Virus record (IMG/VR): IMGVR_UViG_3300029922_000075
Location: 1-59,610 of that record
Strand: one strand, 5' to 3'
Length of the DNA stretch: 59,610 nucleotides
Origin: a virus
Part shown: piece by piece, positions 30,589-37,431 of the stretch
Position numbering within the stretch: the first letter of the stretch is position 1
Layout: each line of letters starts with the position of its first letter
Notes under the pieces: model-generated
What the model was told of the DNA's origin: nothing
Seen by the model: only the letters and a program-made list of their open reading frames with translations
Database searches by the model: none
Position numbers and translations under genes: made by a program

Positions 30589-30717
30589 CTATTTCTTTTC
30601 GTCCTTTTTATCTGACTTTGGTTTTGGTGCTTTTGCTAATATTTTGGTTATATCAGCATAGCTACCTTTTACCGCCAGTTTAGGCTCGTACTTCTTCTTT
30701 TCTTTTTCCTTTTTCAT
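30589..30717 (-). CDS. Small basic protein of the cassette (42 aa)
   Basis: ATG at 30717-30715 overlaps the PIN gene stop as ATGA; the end is TAG at 30591-30589. MKKEKEKKKYEPKLAVKGSY then ADITKILAKAPKPK and a Lys-rich end. It is the third gene of the cassette operon. It could be a small regulator or antitoxin-like partner; no evidence beyond position and charge. Confidence 0.6.
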   Translation of the reverse strand: MKKEKEKKKYEPKLAVKGSYADITKILAKAPKPKSDKKDEKK

Positions 30718-31235
30718 TGGTTAGGTAATTCATTTTGCGGCAATACTTCAACAATAGGTGCTGGTTGTAAAATAGGCACATTTACTGGTGCAACCACATA
30801 TTTTTTTACGGGAATTATGACTCCGTCTAAATGGTCAAAATCTCCGTCTAAAGTAAGAAGTGTAGAGCCGGTTACAAATGCTGTGGCTGCAATCCACAAA
30901 TCATTTTTTCCCATTGTTACCGACCTTCCTAATCTTAATTCCGGTAATCGGTTTTGACTAAAAGCATCAATTCTTAGATAGGCATTAATCAAATCCTCAT
31001 CATCGTGTTCTATATTAATAATAGGGTAAGTTCTTAACAGCGCTCTTAACGGCTCCATCTTTCTTGCACCCCACGCATTTTTACTACCCAATGCTAATAT
31101 TTCTCCCTTTGTAACAACCGATATTATAGATTGATTTTCATTATTAAGCAAATCATTTTCTTGCTCAATAGTCTCATATATATTCGTCCCTCGAATATTT
31201 GCCATTAGTACACAAGTATCTAAAACATACCTCAT
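30714..31235 (-). CDS. PIN-domain ribonuclease (VapC-like)
   Basis: The PIN acidic set is present: Asp6 in YVLDTCVLM, Glu45 in TKGEILAL, Asp112 in GKNDLWIAATA, and Asp130/132 in TLDGDFDHL. PIN domains are Mg-dependent RNases, often toxins cutting tRNA or rRNA. The last 30 residues are Pro-rich and flexible. At 173 residues it is a little longer than typical VapC. It overlaps the 328-residue gene and the 42-residue gene by 4 bases each, so the three are one operon; a toxin-antitoxin or defence role is inferred. Confidence 0.8.
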   Translation of the reverse strand: MRYVLDTCVLMANIRGTNIYETIEQENDLLNNENQSIISVVTKGEILALGSKNAWGARKMEPLRALLRTYPIINIEHDDEDLINAYLRIDAFSQNRLPELRLGRSVTMGKNDLWIAATAFVTGSTLLTLDGDFDHLDGVIIPVKKYVVAPVNVPILQPAPIVEVLPQNELPNQ

Positions 31236-32218
31236 TTACGTAGCATTTCGAGTAGTTCATTAAAATCTTCATCCCCAGGCCATTTATTAAAGGAGTTCTG
31301 CAATGGATTTATTTGGTGCTTCTTTTGAGTTTGATGCGTGAGTTGTTCTTCTGCTGTCCTCGAAATATGTTTTTTAGAAAAATATTCATCTCCTGCTTGT
31401 GGGACAAATACTTTTTCAATTTCTACTATAAAACTCTTATCTGCCCTATAATGTTTTTTCCCAAATATAGTTACCCCTTTTCCCCAAAAACGTGCCATAT
31501 AATCTCTATCCACCGTATCAGCCAAATAACCATCAATCCTACCAGTTTCTGAAATAATACCTACCTTAAACTTGCTGTATTGTAAATTTTCAACAAGCCC
31601 ATTTATAATTATTGCTTCCGGGTCGGGGATGTCTTCTTCAATAACAGTTATTCTCTTAACAATCTTTTTGTCTAATTGAAGCGGTTCGATAGAAGATTGA
31701 TTTTTAAAAATAAAGGTTTCTTTATCGGACAAAAATGCCCTATTGAAATCTTTTAATGATTTTAGCAATGGCTTGTCAATATTGGACGAGGCTTCATTAT
31801 TTAATACTCCACGAAATACCTCAACAAAAAGAGAAATTGGTGTGTGATTTCTTAGAGATGCCATTTGTTCGCTACCAAATAGGTCTAATTGATATTGGTT
31901 CATTGTTTGACTAAAAGGGGAACACGTAAAATCTAAAGCTGTACACAATAGCTTTGTTTGCTTTTCGTGAATACCTCGTATATTTATTTGGAGGCTTTTT
32001 TCTAAAGAAAATGTTTTGCGTCCTTTTGTGCTGCCAACACCCCGTAACCGTAACAGAAAAGCACCCTCCGATATTTTTAGAATACTTTCTGCAATGGTAA
32101 TAAGCCGCTTAATACTTACCTGCCCAATGGGTTCACTTCCCCTTTCTATTATTAGTTCATATTGGGGATTATCTATCAACATTGACGTATCGTTTATTGT
32201 AGTGCTTATGTCTTTCAT
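31232..32218 (-). CDS. Partner protein of the PIN nuclease (328 aa)
   Basis: First gene of the cassette operon. It is not a VapB-type small antitoxin: 328 residues, with a mixed N-terminal part (LIIERGSEPIGQVSIKRLIT, FLLRLRGVGSTKGRKTF), a central helical part, and a beta-rich C-terminal region (VGIISETGRIDGYLADTVDR, KGVTIFGKKHYRADKSF). I recognise no family. Coupling to the PIN gene by ATGA suggests that it controls or guides the nuclease. Confidence 0.65.
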   Translation of the reverse strand: MKDISTTINDTSMLIDNPQYELIIERGSEPIGQVSIKRLITIAESILKISEGAFLLRLRGVGSTKGRKTFSLEKSLQINIRGIHEKQTKLLCTALDFTCSPFSQTMNQYQLDLFGSEQMASLRNHTPISLFVEVFRGVLNNEASSNIDKPLLKSLKDFNRAFLSDKETFIFKNQSSIEPLQLDKKIVKRITVIEEDIPDPEAIIINGLVENLQYSKFKVGIISETGRIDGYLADTVDRDYMARFWGKGVTIFGKKHYRADKSFIVEIEKVFVPQAGDEYFSKKHISRTAEEQLTHQTQKKHQINPLQNSFNKWPGDEDFNELLEMLRK

Positions 32219-32221
32219 TTG

Positions 32222-32386
32222 GCTATTTTTGAAAATAAAACCTATCTTTGTAAGTGTTTAGGGCTTACTGAATGTTGTGTGCCACGCAATCCAAAATATC
32301 CTTCTGCCCGTGAAGTTGAATTATTGGAAGAGTACAAAAAAGCTAATAAGAAATTACCAAAGTGTAATGAAGTAATGCCTTCTTAG
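32222..32386 (+). pseudogene. Plus-strand 3' gene fragment inside the cassette
   Basis: A plus-strand frame reads AIFENKTYLCKCLGLTECCV then PRNPKYPSAREVELLEEYKK and ends TAG at 32386. Codon use looks coding, with a Cys-rich and a charged helical part, but there is no start codon because the 328-residue gene replaces the 5' part. It is probably the end of a host gene caught in the cassette. No family recognised. Confidence 0.45.
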
Positions 32387-32628
32387 CTTTCAAAAATATC
32401 ACAAGCCCCGCCAACAAATGTACCCCCACCATTTTTAATACCGTCTTTGCCAAATAATATTTCTCTATTCCCGAAAGGTAATGAAGCACCAAATATTATT
32501 AGCTTATATGGGCTATCAATACTCTTTTCGTTCACCATGAATTGAAAAGTTAATCCGCTTGCATCGCCTATGATAGTTTGCTCTGCTATAATTAAATTAG
32601 GGGGAACTGGTTCGATATTCTTATTCAT
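32383..32628 (-). CDS. Hypothetical protein of the cassette (81 aa)
   Basis: I start at the internal Met (MNKNIEPVPPNLIIAEQTII); the longer frame to 32715 would start inside the terminal inverted repeat and has a basic, unlikely leader. The C-terminus is Gly-rich (KNGGGTFVGGACDIFES). Unrecognised. It overlaps the end of the plus-strand fragment by 4 bases. Confidence 0.5.
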   Translation of the reverse strand: MNKNIEPVPPNLIIAEQTIIGDASGLTFQFMVNEKSIDSPYKLIIFGASLPFGNREILFGKDGIKNGGGTFVGGACDIFES

Positions 32629-32698
32629 ACCATTTCCTTTAGTCAACTGGTTACACAATCTATGCCAAATTGACCTAAAACGCTTTAATATTTTTCTA

Positions 32699-32722
32699 TA
32701 TCCCAAGTAGTTCATTGTCGCC
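32699..32722 (-). repeat. Right terminal inverted repeat
   Basis: Read on the minus strand it is GGCGACAATGAAC TACTT GGGATA, the inverse partner of 30521-30544, followed on the plus strand by the second TTCTTCCA copy. Confidence 0.85.
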
Positions 32723-32760
32723 TTCTTCCATATGATTAAGAATTTAGTTTTGTGAGTTAA

Positions 32761-32841
32761 TTATTTAGAATATCTGTCTCTTATTACTAATATATTTATT
32801 ATAAGACAGGCTATTAATGAAAGAATTAATGTAATTATCAT
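32761..32841 (-). CDS. Single-helix membrane peptide (26 aa)
   Basis: ATG at 32841-32839 with CACAAAACT directly upstream, as before other phage starts. MIITLILSLIACLIINILVI then RDRYSK and TAA. One transmembrane helix, unrecognised. Its stop precedes the leader of the gene that the cassette interrupts. Confidence 0.5.
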   Translation of the reverse strand: MIITLILSLIACLIINILVIRDRYSK

Positions 32842-33156
32842 AGTTTTGTGACTTAAAGCAGTTAGTACAAGAACAAGAGAGTTTGAACTACTATTTCTTC
32901 CTTACACTTTAAATATTTTAGTATCCTACTTTAGGTATATATGCTATCTCTTAGAGATAACATTGGCTTTATGGCCTCTTGTAGCTAGCTCACCCATTCT
33001 TAAGGAGCACCTCTCTAGTCTAATTTTCCGTCATTAGCTAGTGTGAGATTTATTTAGTTCAAGTTAGATACACTGAGTGTTATACAAGTCTTTTATATAG
33101 CTATTGCTAGCCCAGATTAACACTTAAACTCTGGGACTTTACATAGTAAATCGCAT
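32842..33156. other. Gene-free stretch with paired segments
   Basis: No ORF is convincing. ACAAGAG (32873-32879) pairs with CTCTTGT (32976-32982) and encloses the hairpin TATCTC-TTA-GAGATA (32945-32959). Further on ACACT/AGTGT and CCAGA/TCTGG form local stems. It looks like a structured RNA leader or small RNAs, in keeping with the array further right. Confidence 0.4.
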
Positions 33157-33588
33157 TTAAGCTACTTGGTATTCTTTTGTTGTTTTAAAGTCATGATCTA
33201 AGTCATATATCTCTTCATCCTTAACAATAATATCTGTACCTGCTTTGTATATAGTGAAGTCACTAGCTACAGATCTTTTACTTCTGCTAGGATAAGAATG
33301 AGGTAGAACTAAAGATCTTACTTCATTTCTGGTAGCATTTTGCATTACATAAGTATAATCAAAGAAGTGCTCAACATCATAAAGAGGTTCTCTGTTAAAG
33401 TTAATTATTTTATTCCAGGAGACACTCTTACTTTGATACAGAATAACTACCATACACCAATCAAAAGCTGCTAACCAGCAATAAATTAGTAATGGTATAT
33501 TAGCAGTAAGCCATAAAGTAATAGCAGTTGCAATGATGAGAATTAGAACTATACCTAGTATAGCTCTAATAGCAGTTTTAATTTTCAT
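33157..33588 (-). CDS. Membrane protein with two helices (143 aa)
   Basis: I choose the ATG at 33588-33586 (MKIKTAIRAILGIVLILIIA) because AAAAACTCCAC lies directly upstream. Two helices (about 8-28 and 32-50) are followed by a soluble, charged tail (RKRSVASDFTIYKAG region, ends KTTKEYQVA). Unrecognised. Confidence 0.6.
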   Translation of the reverse strand: MKIKTAIRAILGIVLILIIATAITLWLTANIPLLIYCWLAAFDWCMVVILYQSKSVSWNKIINFNREPLYDVEHFFDYTYVMQNATRNEVRSLVLPHSYPSRSKRSVASDFTIYKAGTDIIVKDEEIYDLDHDFKTTKEYQVA

Positions 33589-33659
33589 GTGGAGTTTTTG
33601 TGGTTTTGGATATGTACAGAAAAATAGAAAATATGAACACATAGCAATTATATGTCCAA

Positions 33660-33947
33660 TTAATACCGGTATCTTAAAAGCACTTCTCTAGGACAATCTA
33701 CAAGTTTTTTGATATTAAACTCAGTGCCTACTTTCTGTCCATTGCTTTCTATAGAAGATACGCTATCTTCCATAAAACCTACGTAGATAGCCCAATCTTC
33801 TGCACCGCCTATCTTTAGTATCCACTTAAGATTTTTTCCTTTATGTTCATCAGAGATATATACTCCTTCTGGAGAATTAAATAAAGTACCTACGTGAATA
33901 GTTTGCTGTGGACTATCTTTAAGTTGTTGTAGTGTTAGATGATACAT
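33660..33947 (-). CDS. Small hypothetical protein (95 aa)
   Basis: Beta-rich soluble protein (HVGTLFNSPEGVYISDEHKG, LKWILKIGGAEDWAIYVG). ATAAAACTGAACC precedes the ATG. Unrecognised. Confidence 0.6.
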   Translation of the reverse strand: MYHLTLQQLKDSPQQTIHVGTLFNSPEGVYISDEHKGKNLKWILKIGGAEDWAIYVGFMEDSVSSIESNGQKVGTEFNIKKLVDCPREVLLRYRY

Positions 33948-33965
33948 AGGTTCAGTTTTATGAAA

Positions 33966-34286
33966 TTATTTAATATCTTCTCTGCTTTCGTAGTACTTAA
34001 CTTTAAGAGAGGTTCTTTTATCTGTACAGAAGGTATGTATATCGTCTGCTATATATCCTTCATAAGACTTATCTACATAATATATTTTACCTAAGCCGTC
34101 ATCTGTAGCAACTTCAAAATAGCTAGCTCCTACATAGATAGGTGTCATTCCTGCATTCTTAACCGCTATAGCTAAAGCGCAGTTCTTACTATCGGAATAA
34201 TCTATCTCTTCACCTTTCTTCTTATGTAATGTTAGTACTAGCTTATCAATATACTTCTGAGTTACTTCTGTTTTATAGCGCTTCAT
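33966..34286 (-). CDS. Small phage protein, paralogue of 28260 (106 aa)
   Basis: NCALAIAVKNAGMTPIYVGA matches the CPIALAIKRQIKNVVYVSV segment of the gene at 28260, and both open with an ExTQ-type strand. AAAACCAACTATC precedes the ATG. It belongs to a widespread small phage family of unknown function. Confidence 0.6.
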   Translation of the reverse strand: MKRYKTEVTQKYIDKLVLTLHKKKGEEIDYSDSKNCALAIAVKNAGMTPIYVGASYFEVATDDGLGKIYYVDKSYEGYIADDIHTFCTDKRTSLKVKYYESREDIK

Positions 34287-34316
34287 GATAGTTGGTTTTG
34301 TTTAATTTAGTAATTA

Positions 34317-34403
34317 TTAGCTTATGTTAGTAATAACAATAAGCAATAAGATTGCTGCTATGAATACATAAGGCAGCATTTGATTGAAGTGTTTCCTAGT
34401 CAT
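34317..34403 (-). CDS. Single-helix membrane peptide (28 aa)
   Basis: ATG at 34403-34401, TAA at 34319-34317. MTRKHFNQMLPYVFIAAILL then LIVITNIS: short basic start and one transmembrane helix. Unrecognised. Confidence 0.5.
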   Translation of the reverse strand: MTRKHFNQMLPYVFIAAILLLIVITNIS

Positions 34404-34408
34404 GGTGA

Positions 34409-34594
34409 TTAGTTTATGCAAAAATAAGTTTTACTGATATTAATATCAAGATACTTATTACTTAGAATAGCTAACGTATCTTCATCCCAACAGATATACT
34501 GTCCAAATTTTAGCTGAGGAGCAATATAGATAAAGTCGGGAATACATTCCCTCATATCTTGTACTAACCTGGCAAGATCTTTGTAAGCTTTCAT
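34409..34594 (-). CDS. Small hypothetical protein (61 aa)
   Basis: MKAYKDLARLVQDMRECIPD with a helical start and a Cys near the end. The ATG has ACAAAACTCACAGAC directly upstream, the clearest copy of the start-proximal motif. Unrecognised. Confidence 0.55.
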   Translation of the reverse strand: MKAYKDLARLVQDMRECIPDFIYIAPQLKFGQYICWDEDTLAILSNKYLDINISKTYFCIN

Positions 34595-34625
34595 GTCTGT
34601 GAGTTTTGTAATAATGAATAAAATA

Positions 34626-34682
34626 TCCTGCCATAACTAGAAAACTTAATAGCTCATAAGTCCTCAAAGTGGTATAGCAGGA
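34626..34682 (-). ncRNA. Closed-stem element
   Basis: TCCTGC (34682-34677) pairs with GCAGGA (34631-34626), extended by TATA/TATG, around a 45-base loop with ACTT/AAGT inside, followed by TATTTTATT. It lies between two genes and could be a long-loop terminator or small RNA. Confidence 0.5.
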
Positions 34683-34716
34683 AGTGTATAGGTAAGCTAT
34701 TGATCCCTATTCACCT

Positions 34717-34812
34717 TTATTGATAAGACATTACAATAAATATAAACCAAACTGTTAGCACTAATGCTACACAGCTAAAGATTATTATAAATGTAATATC
34801 ATCTTCCAGCAT
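34717..34812 (-). CDS. Single-helix membrane peptide (31 aa)
   Basis: ATG at 34812-34810 inside the end of the 46-residue gene; MLEDDITFIIIFSCVALVLT then VWFIFIVMSYQ and TAA. One clear transmembrane helix. Unrecognised. Confidence 0.5.
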   Translation of the reverse strand: MLEDDITFIIIFSCVALVLTVWFIFIVMSYQ

Positions 34813-34939
34813 GCATTACTATATATGCTTTAGCACTATCTGGTACCTTATTAGCATACTGACCAATGTCTTCAACATTGATCTTTACTTGATTACCCTT
34901 TACTGTTACTATGATGAACTTTGGTTGTGCTTCTTGCAC
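34799..34939 (-). CDS. Small protein with GTG start (46 aa)
   Basis: GTG at 34939-34937, TGA at 34801-34799. MQEAQPKFIIVTVKGNQVKI then NVEDIGQYANKVPDSAKAYI. A soluble beta-rich mini-protein, unrecognised. No gene is seen from 34940 to 35262. Confidence 0.5.
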   Translation of the reverse strand: MQEAQPKFIIVTVKGNQVKINVEDIGQYANKVPDSAKAYIVMHAGR

Positions 34940-35084
34940 TGTTATTAGTTATTGGTTAGAAAATGAAAACTACTTCAGTGAATATAAATACTGCTCTTTA
35001 TCAATGAGTTTAATACGGATAATTTCAAACTTAGTCAACAAATCGGTTTAAAAAAAGCTGAATTTCTATATTTATCCTATAAAT

Positions 35085-35164
35085 CTCTCATACTATATAT
35101 TAGGTATTGTTTATCACGAATCCTAATCTTACCAATAGCCTATTACTAGGATATAGTTTGAGAG
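35085..35164. ncRNA. Closed-stem element (12 of 13 pairs)
   Basis: CTCTCATACTATA (35085-35097) pairs with TATAGTTTGAGAG (35152-35164) with one mismatch, enclosing 54 bases with GGTATTG/CAATA pairing. No ORF covers it. Confidence 0.55.
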
Positions 35165-35262
35165 CTTAATATATAATAACAGGACTTCACCTATTTGTAG
35201 CTGCGTTGTTAATTATATATCAATAAGGTATCAAAAGGTAATTAATAGTGTTTATGTACCCC

Positions 35263-35438
35263 AACTCACACTCCAACTCCCACTCCAACTTCCACTCCCA
35301 CTCCCACTCTTACTCCCACTCACACTCCCACTCTTACTCCCACTCACACTCCCACTCCCACTCCAACTCCAACTCCAACTCCCACTCCCACTCCAACTCC
35401 AACTCACACTCCCACTCCAACTCCCACTCCCACTCCCA
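35263..35438 (+). repeat. Hexanucleotide microsatellite, units of the form (A/C/T)ACTC(C/A/T)
   Basis: About 29 tandem hexamers, mostly CACTCC, AACTCC and TACTCC. Variation is almost confined to the first and last base of each unit. A larger unit (CACTCT TACTCC CACTCA CACTCC) occurs twice. In one plus-strand frame it would encode alternating His/Asn/Tyr and Ser, in a minus frame Gly/Trp/Ser/Val repeats; neither has a credible start context, so I treat it as non-coding. It is strongly purine/pyrimidine-skewed and stands out from the AT-rich surroundings. Confidence 0.9.
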
Positions 35439-35478
35439 ATTTGCCCTCTTTTATAATGCGAATGTGGTCTTATTGCAT

Positions 35479-35754
35479 TCATAGTATAGTTTTAAAAGAT
35501 TTACCAAAAGACTCAATAGCAGAGTTTTGGATATACCATTCATCTGCAAATTTCTGTGCATCTTTGAATTTTGGATCAGAAAAAGTTCCTGTTTCAAATA
35601 CTTGATAAACTTTTTCAAGTTTAATACAAGTTGCGTTTACTCCTACTAATTTTCCATAGTAAAAGTAATTAAAGCAAAATATTAGGACTTGTTCTCCTAT
35701 TAGAGCTTCTAATCCTTCTCCTGATACTTCTGTAACTGTTTGTAATACTTTCAT
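35479..35754 (-). CDS. Small hypothetical protein (91 aa)
   Basis: [20 protein letters not shown] with a beta-rich middle ([20 protein letters not shown]... region). CCAACAAAACT precedes the ATG. It is the last gene before the 1.7 kb gene-free stretch. Unrecognised. Confidence 0.55.
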   Translation of the reverse strand: MKVLQTVTEVSGEGLEALIGEQVLIFCFNYFYYGKLVGVNATCIKLEKVYQVFETGTFSDPKFKDAQKFADEWYIQNSAIESFGKSFKTIL

Positions 35755-35853
35755 AGTTTTGTTGGTTTTATGTGTTAGAATAAAAAAGGTACTAAAGAGA
35801 AGTAGAAGCTTACCATTGCTATAGTCTACTTTTTCCGGATTTTGATATAAACT

Positions 35854-35952
35854 CTTTAGTATAATAAGATAGGATTAGTGATGAGTATCATCTAAAACCT
35901 CGCAATATAGTGTATGCAAACACACTTATTTCCAGTCTACTAATACTAAAAG
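35854..35952. ncRNA. Array element 1
   Basis: CTTTAGTAT (35854-35862) pairs with ATACTAAAAG (35943-35952) with one bulged A, enclosing 80 bases. Confidence 0.45.
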
Positions 35953-36066
35953 GAAGTACTATAATGAGTCATTATTTATAGCTATTAAATAATGTTAATA
36001 GTTAGTCTTTTCTAAATGTTTCATTAGGTTTTTACTAACTAACCTCACTAAAGTACTAAAAGTTAT

Positions 36067-36159
36067 TTTCTTACTTCTATAGATATTGTTAGGAGTTATT
36101 GCTTTACCTAAATTATATTCTATTTTTCTCAATATTCTATTGCTAGAAGAAGTAAGAAA
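36067..36159. ncRNA. Array element 2 (12 bp stem)
   Basis: TTTCTTACTTCT (36067-36078) pairs perfectly with AGAAGTAAGAAA (36148-36159). Inside, AGATATTG pairs with CAATATTCT and TTAGG with CCTAA, making a nested, branched fold. Confidence 0.6.
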
Positions 36160-36175
36160 GTTTTAATAAAATAGA

Positions 36176-36296
36176 TAATGATAGGTGAAAGTATAATACA
36201 GAACTATCCACATTCTGCTGGTACTTTTACTCTACTAATGTAGACACCAGATATTCCTTAACAGTTTAGACCCTGTCATAGAATTTTCTATCATTA
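36176..36296. ncRNA. Array element 3 (9 bp stem)
   Basis: TAATGATAG (36176-36184) pairs perfectly with CTATCATTA (36288-36296); an inner hairpin CTAC-TAAT-GTAG is visible. Confidence 0.5.
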
Positions 36297-36373
36297 CCTG
36301 TTAGGATTAAGGTCTTCAAATGAAAGTAAGAAGATTGTCTTAGTTTAAGTCATAACGCTCCTAACTATAAGGA

Positions 36374-36439
36374 GACTTCTAGTATAAATTTAAGGACATT
36401 ACTCAGAGATTTTTGACCCCTATAACCTTACTAGAAGTC
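36374..36439. ncRNA. Array element 4 (10 bp stem)
   Basis: GACTTCTAGT (36374-36383) pairs perfectly with ACTAGAAGTC (36430-36439); AAGG and CCTT can extend the fold inside. Confidence 0.55.
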
Positions 36440-36610
36440 ATATAATAAAAGTAAATGGTTGTTGAGTTACCAACTTAGCTGGAACATATAAATATTACTA
36501 TTTAAAGTCCATTACTACAGATACTAATACCCTCTATATCTGTTCAAAGGGCTAAAAATATATCTTTAATGCTACTCTAATTCCATTGGCCGCATAACTC
36601 TGAAGAATGA

Positions 36611-36739
36611 GTTAATCCCTTGTTACCTCTGGTAATTCGCATTAAGGATATAATAAGTAATAATATAAGAAGTTATATCTTTCGATTAACTATTCTCTTC
36701 CTCTGAAGAATCAAACTTTATCTTCATGCAGGGATTAAC
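36611..36739. ncRNA. Array element 5 (9 bp stem)
   Basis: GTTAATCCC (36611-36619) pairs perfectly with GGGATTAAC (36731-36739). An inner hairpin GATATAA...TTATATC is present. Confidence 0.5.
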
Positions 36740-36851
36740 CTAACTCTCTACTAAATAGAGCTTCAGAATACATCTTCAAATAGTTTTACATGAACACCCC
36801 TGATTCAAGTCTGGCCTAGGCTGCATCATAACTTATATTATTAATAAAGTA

Positions 36852-36939
36852 AGTAGTAGTGCTGATAAGGCTAAAATAAGTGCATACGGATAAGATTAGA
36901 CTTATCTATCTAAAATACTTATCACTTATTCCTACTACT
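36852..36939. ncRNA. Array element 6
   Basis: AGTAGTAG (36852-36859) pairs with CTACTACT (36932-36939), continued by ATAAG/CTTAT inside. Confidence 0.45.
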
Positions 36940-36983
36940 ATAATATGAACTAAAGAGTTAAGTTTAAATACCTTGATTAGAAG

Positions 36984-37046
36984 ATGTGTAGATCAGGACT
37001 AGATTACTGGTATACCTGACATTCTGTTACTCTAGTAACTACACAT
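36984..37046. ncRNA. Array element 7 (three-way junction)
   Basis: Closing stem ATGTGTAG (36984-36991) with CTACACAT (37039-37046). Inside are two hairpins, TCAGG/CCTGA (36993-37019) and GTTAC-TCTA-GTAAC (37026-37039). The 63-base unit is almost fully paired. Confidence 0.6.
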
Positions 37047-37094
37047 ATAACTAAATAGTAGTCTGCTGACTATATCAGATTGCTAATAATAATT

Positions 37095-37153
37095 GTAAAT
37101 AGTACAGGCTAATAAAGCCTATGTGTCCTCTTTTATGGAGTTATCCTATTTAC
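37095..37153. ncRNA. Array element 8 (three-way junction)
   Basis: Closing stem GTAAATAG (37095-37102) with CTATTTAC (37146-37153). Inside are hairpins AGGCT-AATAA-AGCCT (37106-37120) and CTC...GAG. Same layout as element 7 with a different sequence. Confidence 0.55.
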
Positions 37154-37321
37154 TACTCTGACTATTGGCTTACAGCCAGAGTTCACATTGCCAATAACTT
37201 AATCTGAAGTAAGAATAACTCATAGTGAACTAAGTTCTTGAACCGGTGTTTATTAGACCTCCGGTTATTCTAACCAACTTTCATGGGTATGAGTATCTTC
37301 CTAACATGTAAGTTTATCTGA

Positions 37322-37410
37322 AGTAACTAATAATAGCTAATAGGTTCATTTTATTAGTTAAGCATATGAGTATTACCTCATTTGACCCTTCGCATCTACT
37401 ATTAGTTACT
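37322..37410. ncRNA. Array element 9 (11 bp stem)
   Basis: AGTAACTAATA (37322-37332) pairs perfectly with TATTAGTTACT (37400-37410). Inside lie CTAATA/TATTAG (37337-37357) and ATGAG/CTCAT (37366-37381), again a closed stem with two hairpins. Confidence 0.6.
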
Positions 37411-37431
37411 AAAGATATATGATGTTATTGG

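Larger units (their letters stand above)
30513..32730 (-). mobile_element. TIR-bounded cassette with 8 bp target-site duplication
   Basis: TTCTTCCA is duplicated at 30513-30520 and 32723-32730. Between them the element (30521-32722, 2202 bp) begins GGCGACAATGAAC and ends with its inverse; over 24 bases the two ends match at 21. It carries a 42-residue gene, a PIN nuclease gene, a 328-residue gene, an 81-residue gene and a 3' gene fragment, but no transposase. The codon use and higher GC differ from the phage genes around it. An 8 bp duplication and GGC ends fit the IS1595/ISL3-type groups, which is inference. It is inserted in a small phage gene. Confidence 0.85.
35755..37431. other. 1.7 kb gene-free stretch holding an array of closed-stem elements
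   Basis: No ORF of useful length or coding character is present on either strand. Nine stretches of 59-129 bases, each closed by a 7-12 base perfect or near-perfect stem, lie one after another and fill most of the region. They are listed separately. Smaller hairpins such as AACCGG/CCGGTT (37240-37265) lie between them. Confidence 0.6.

Noticed and set aside
35263-35438. CRISPR array
   Set aside because: The repeats are 6-base tandem units without spacers.
35248-35484. ORF of alternating His/Asn and Ser on the plus strand
   Set aside because: It is only the hexanucleotide repeat read in frame, on the strand opposite to all neighbouring genes and without a credible start.
37200-37290. Degenerate tRNA around CCGGTTCAAGAAC
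   Set aside because: The T arm does not pair beyond the loop and no acceptor strand matches; AACCGG/CCGGTT is a plain hairpin.
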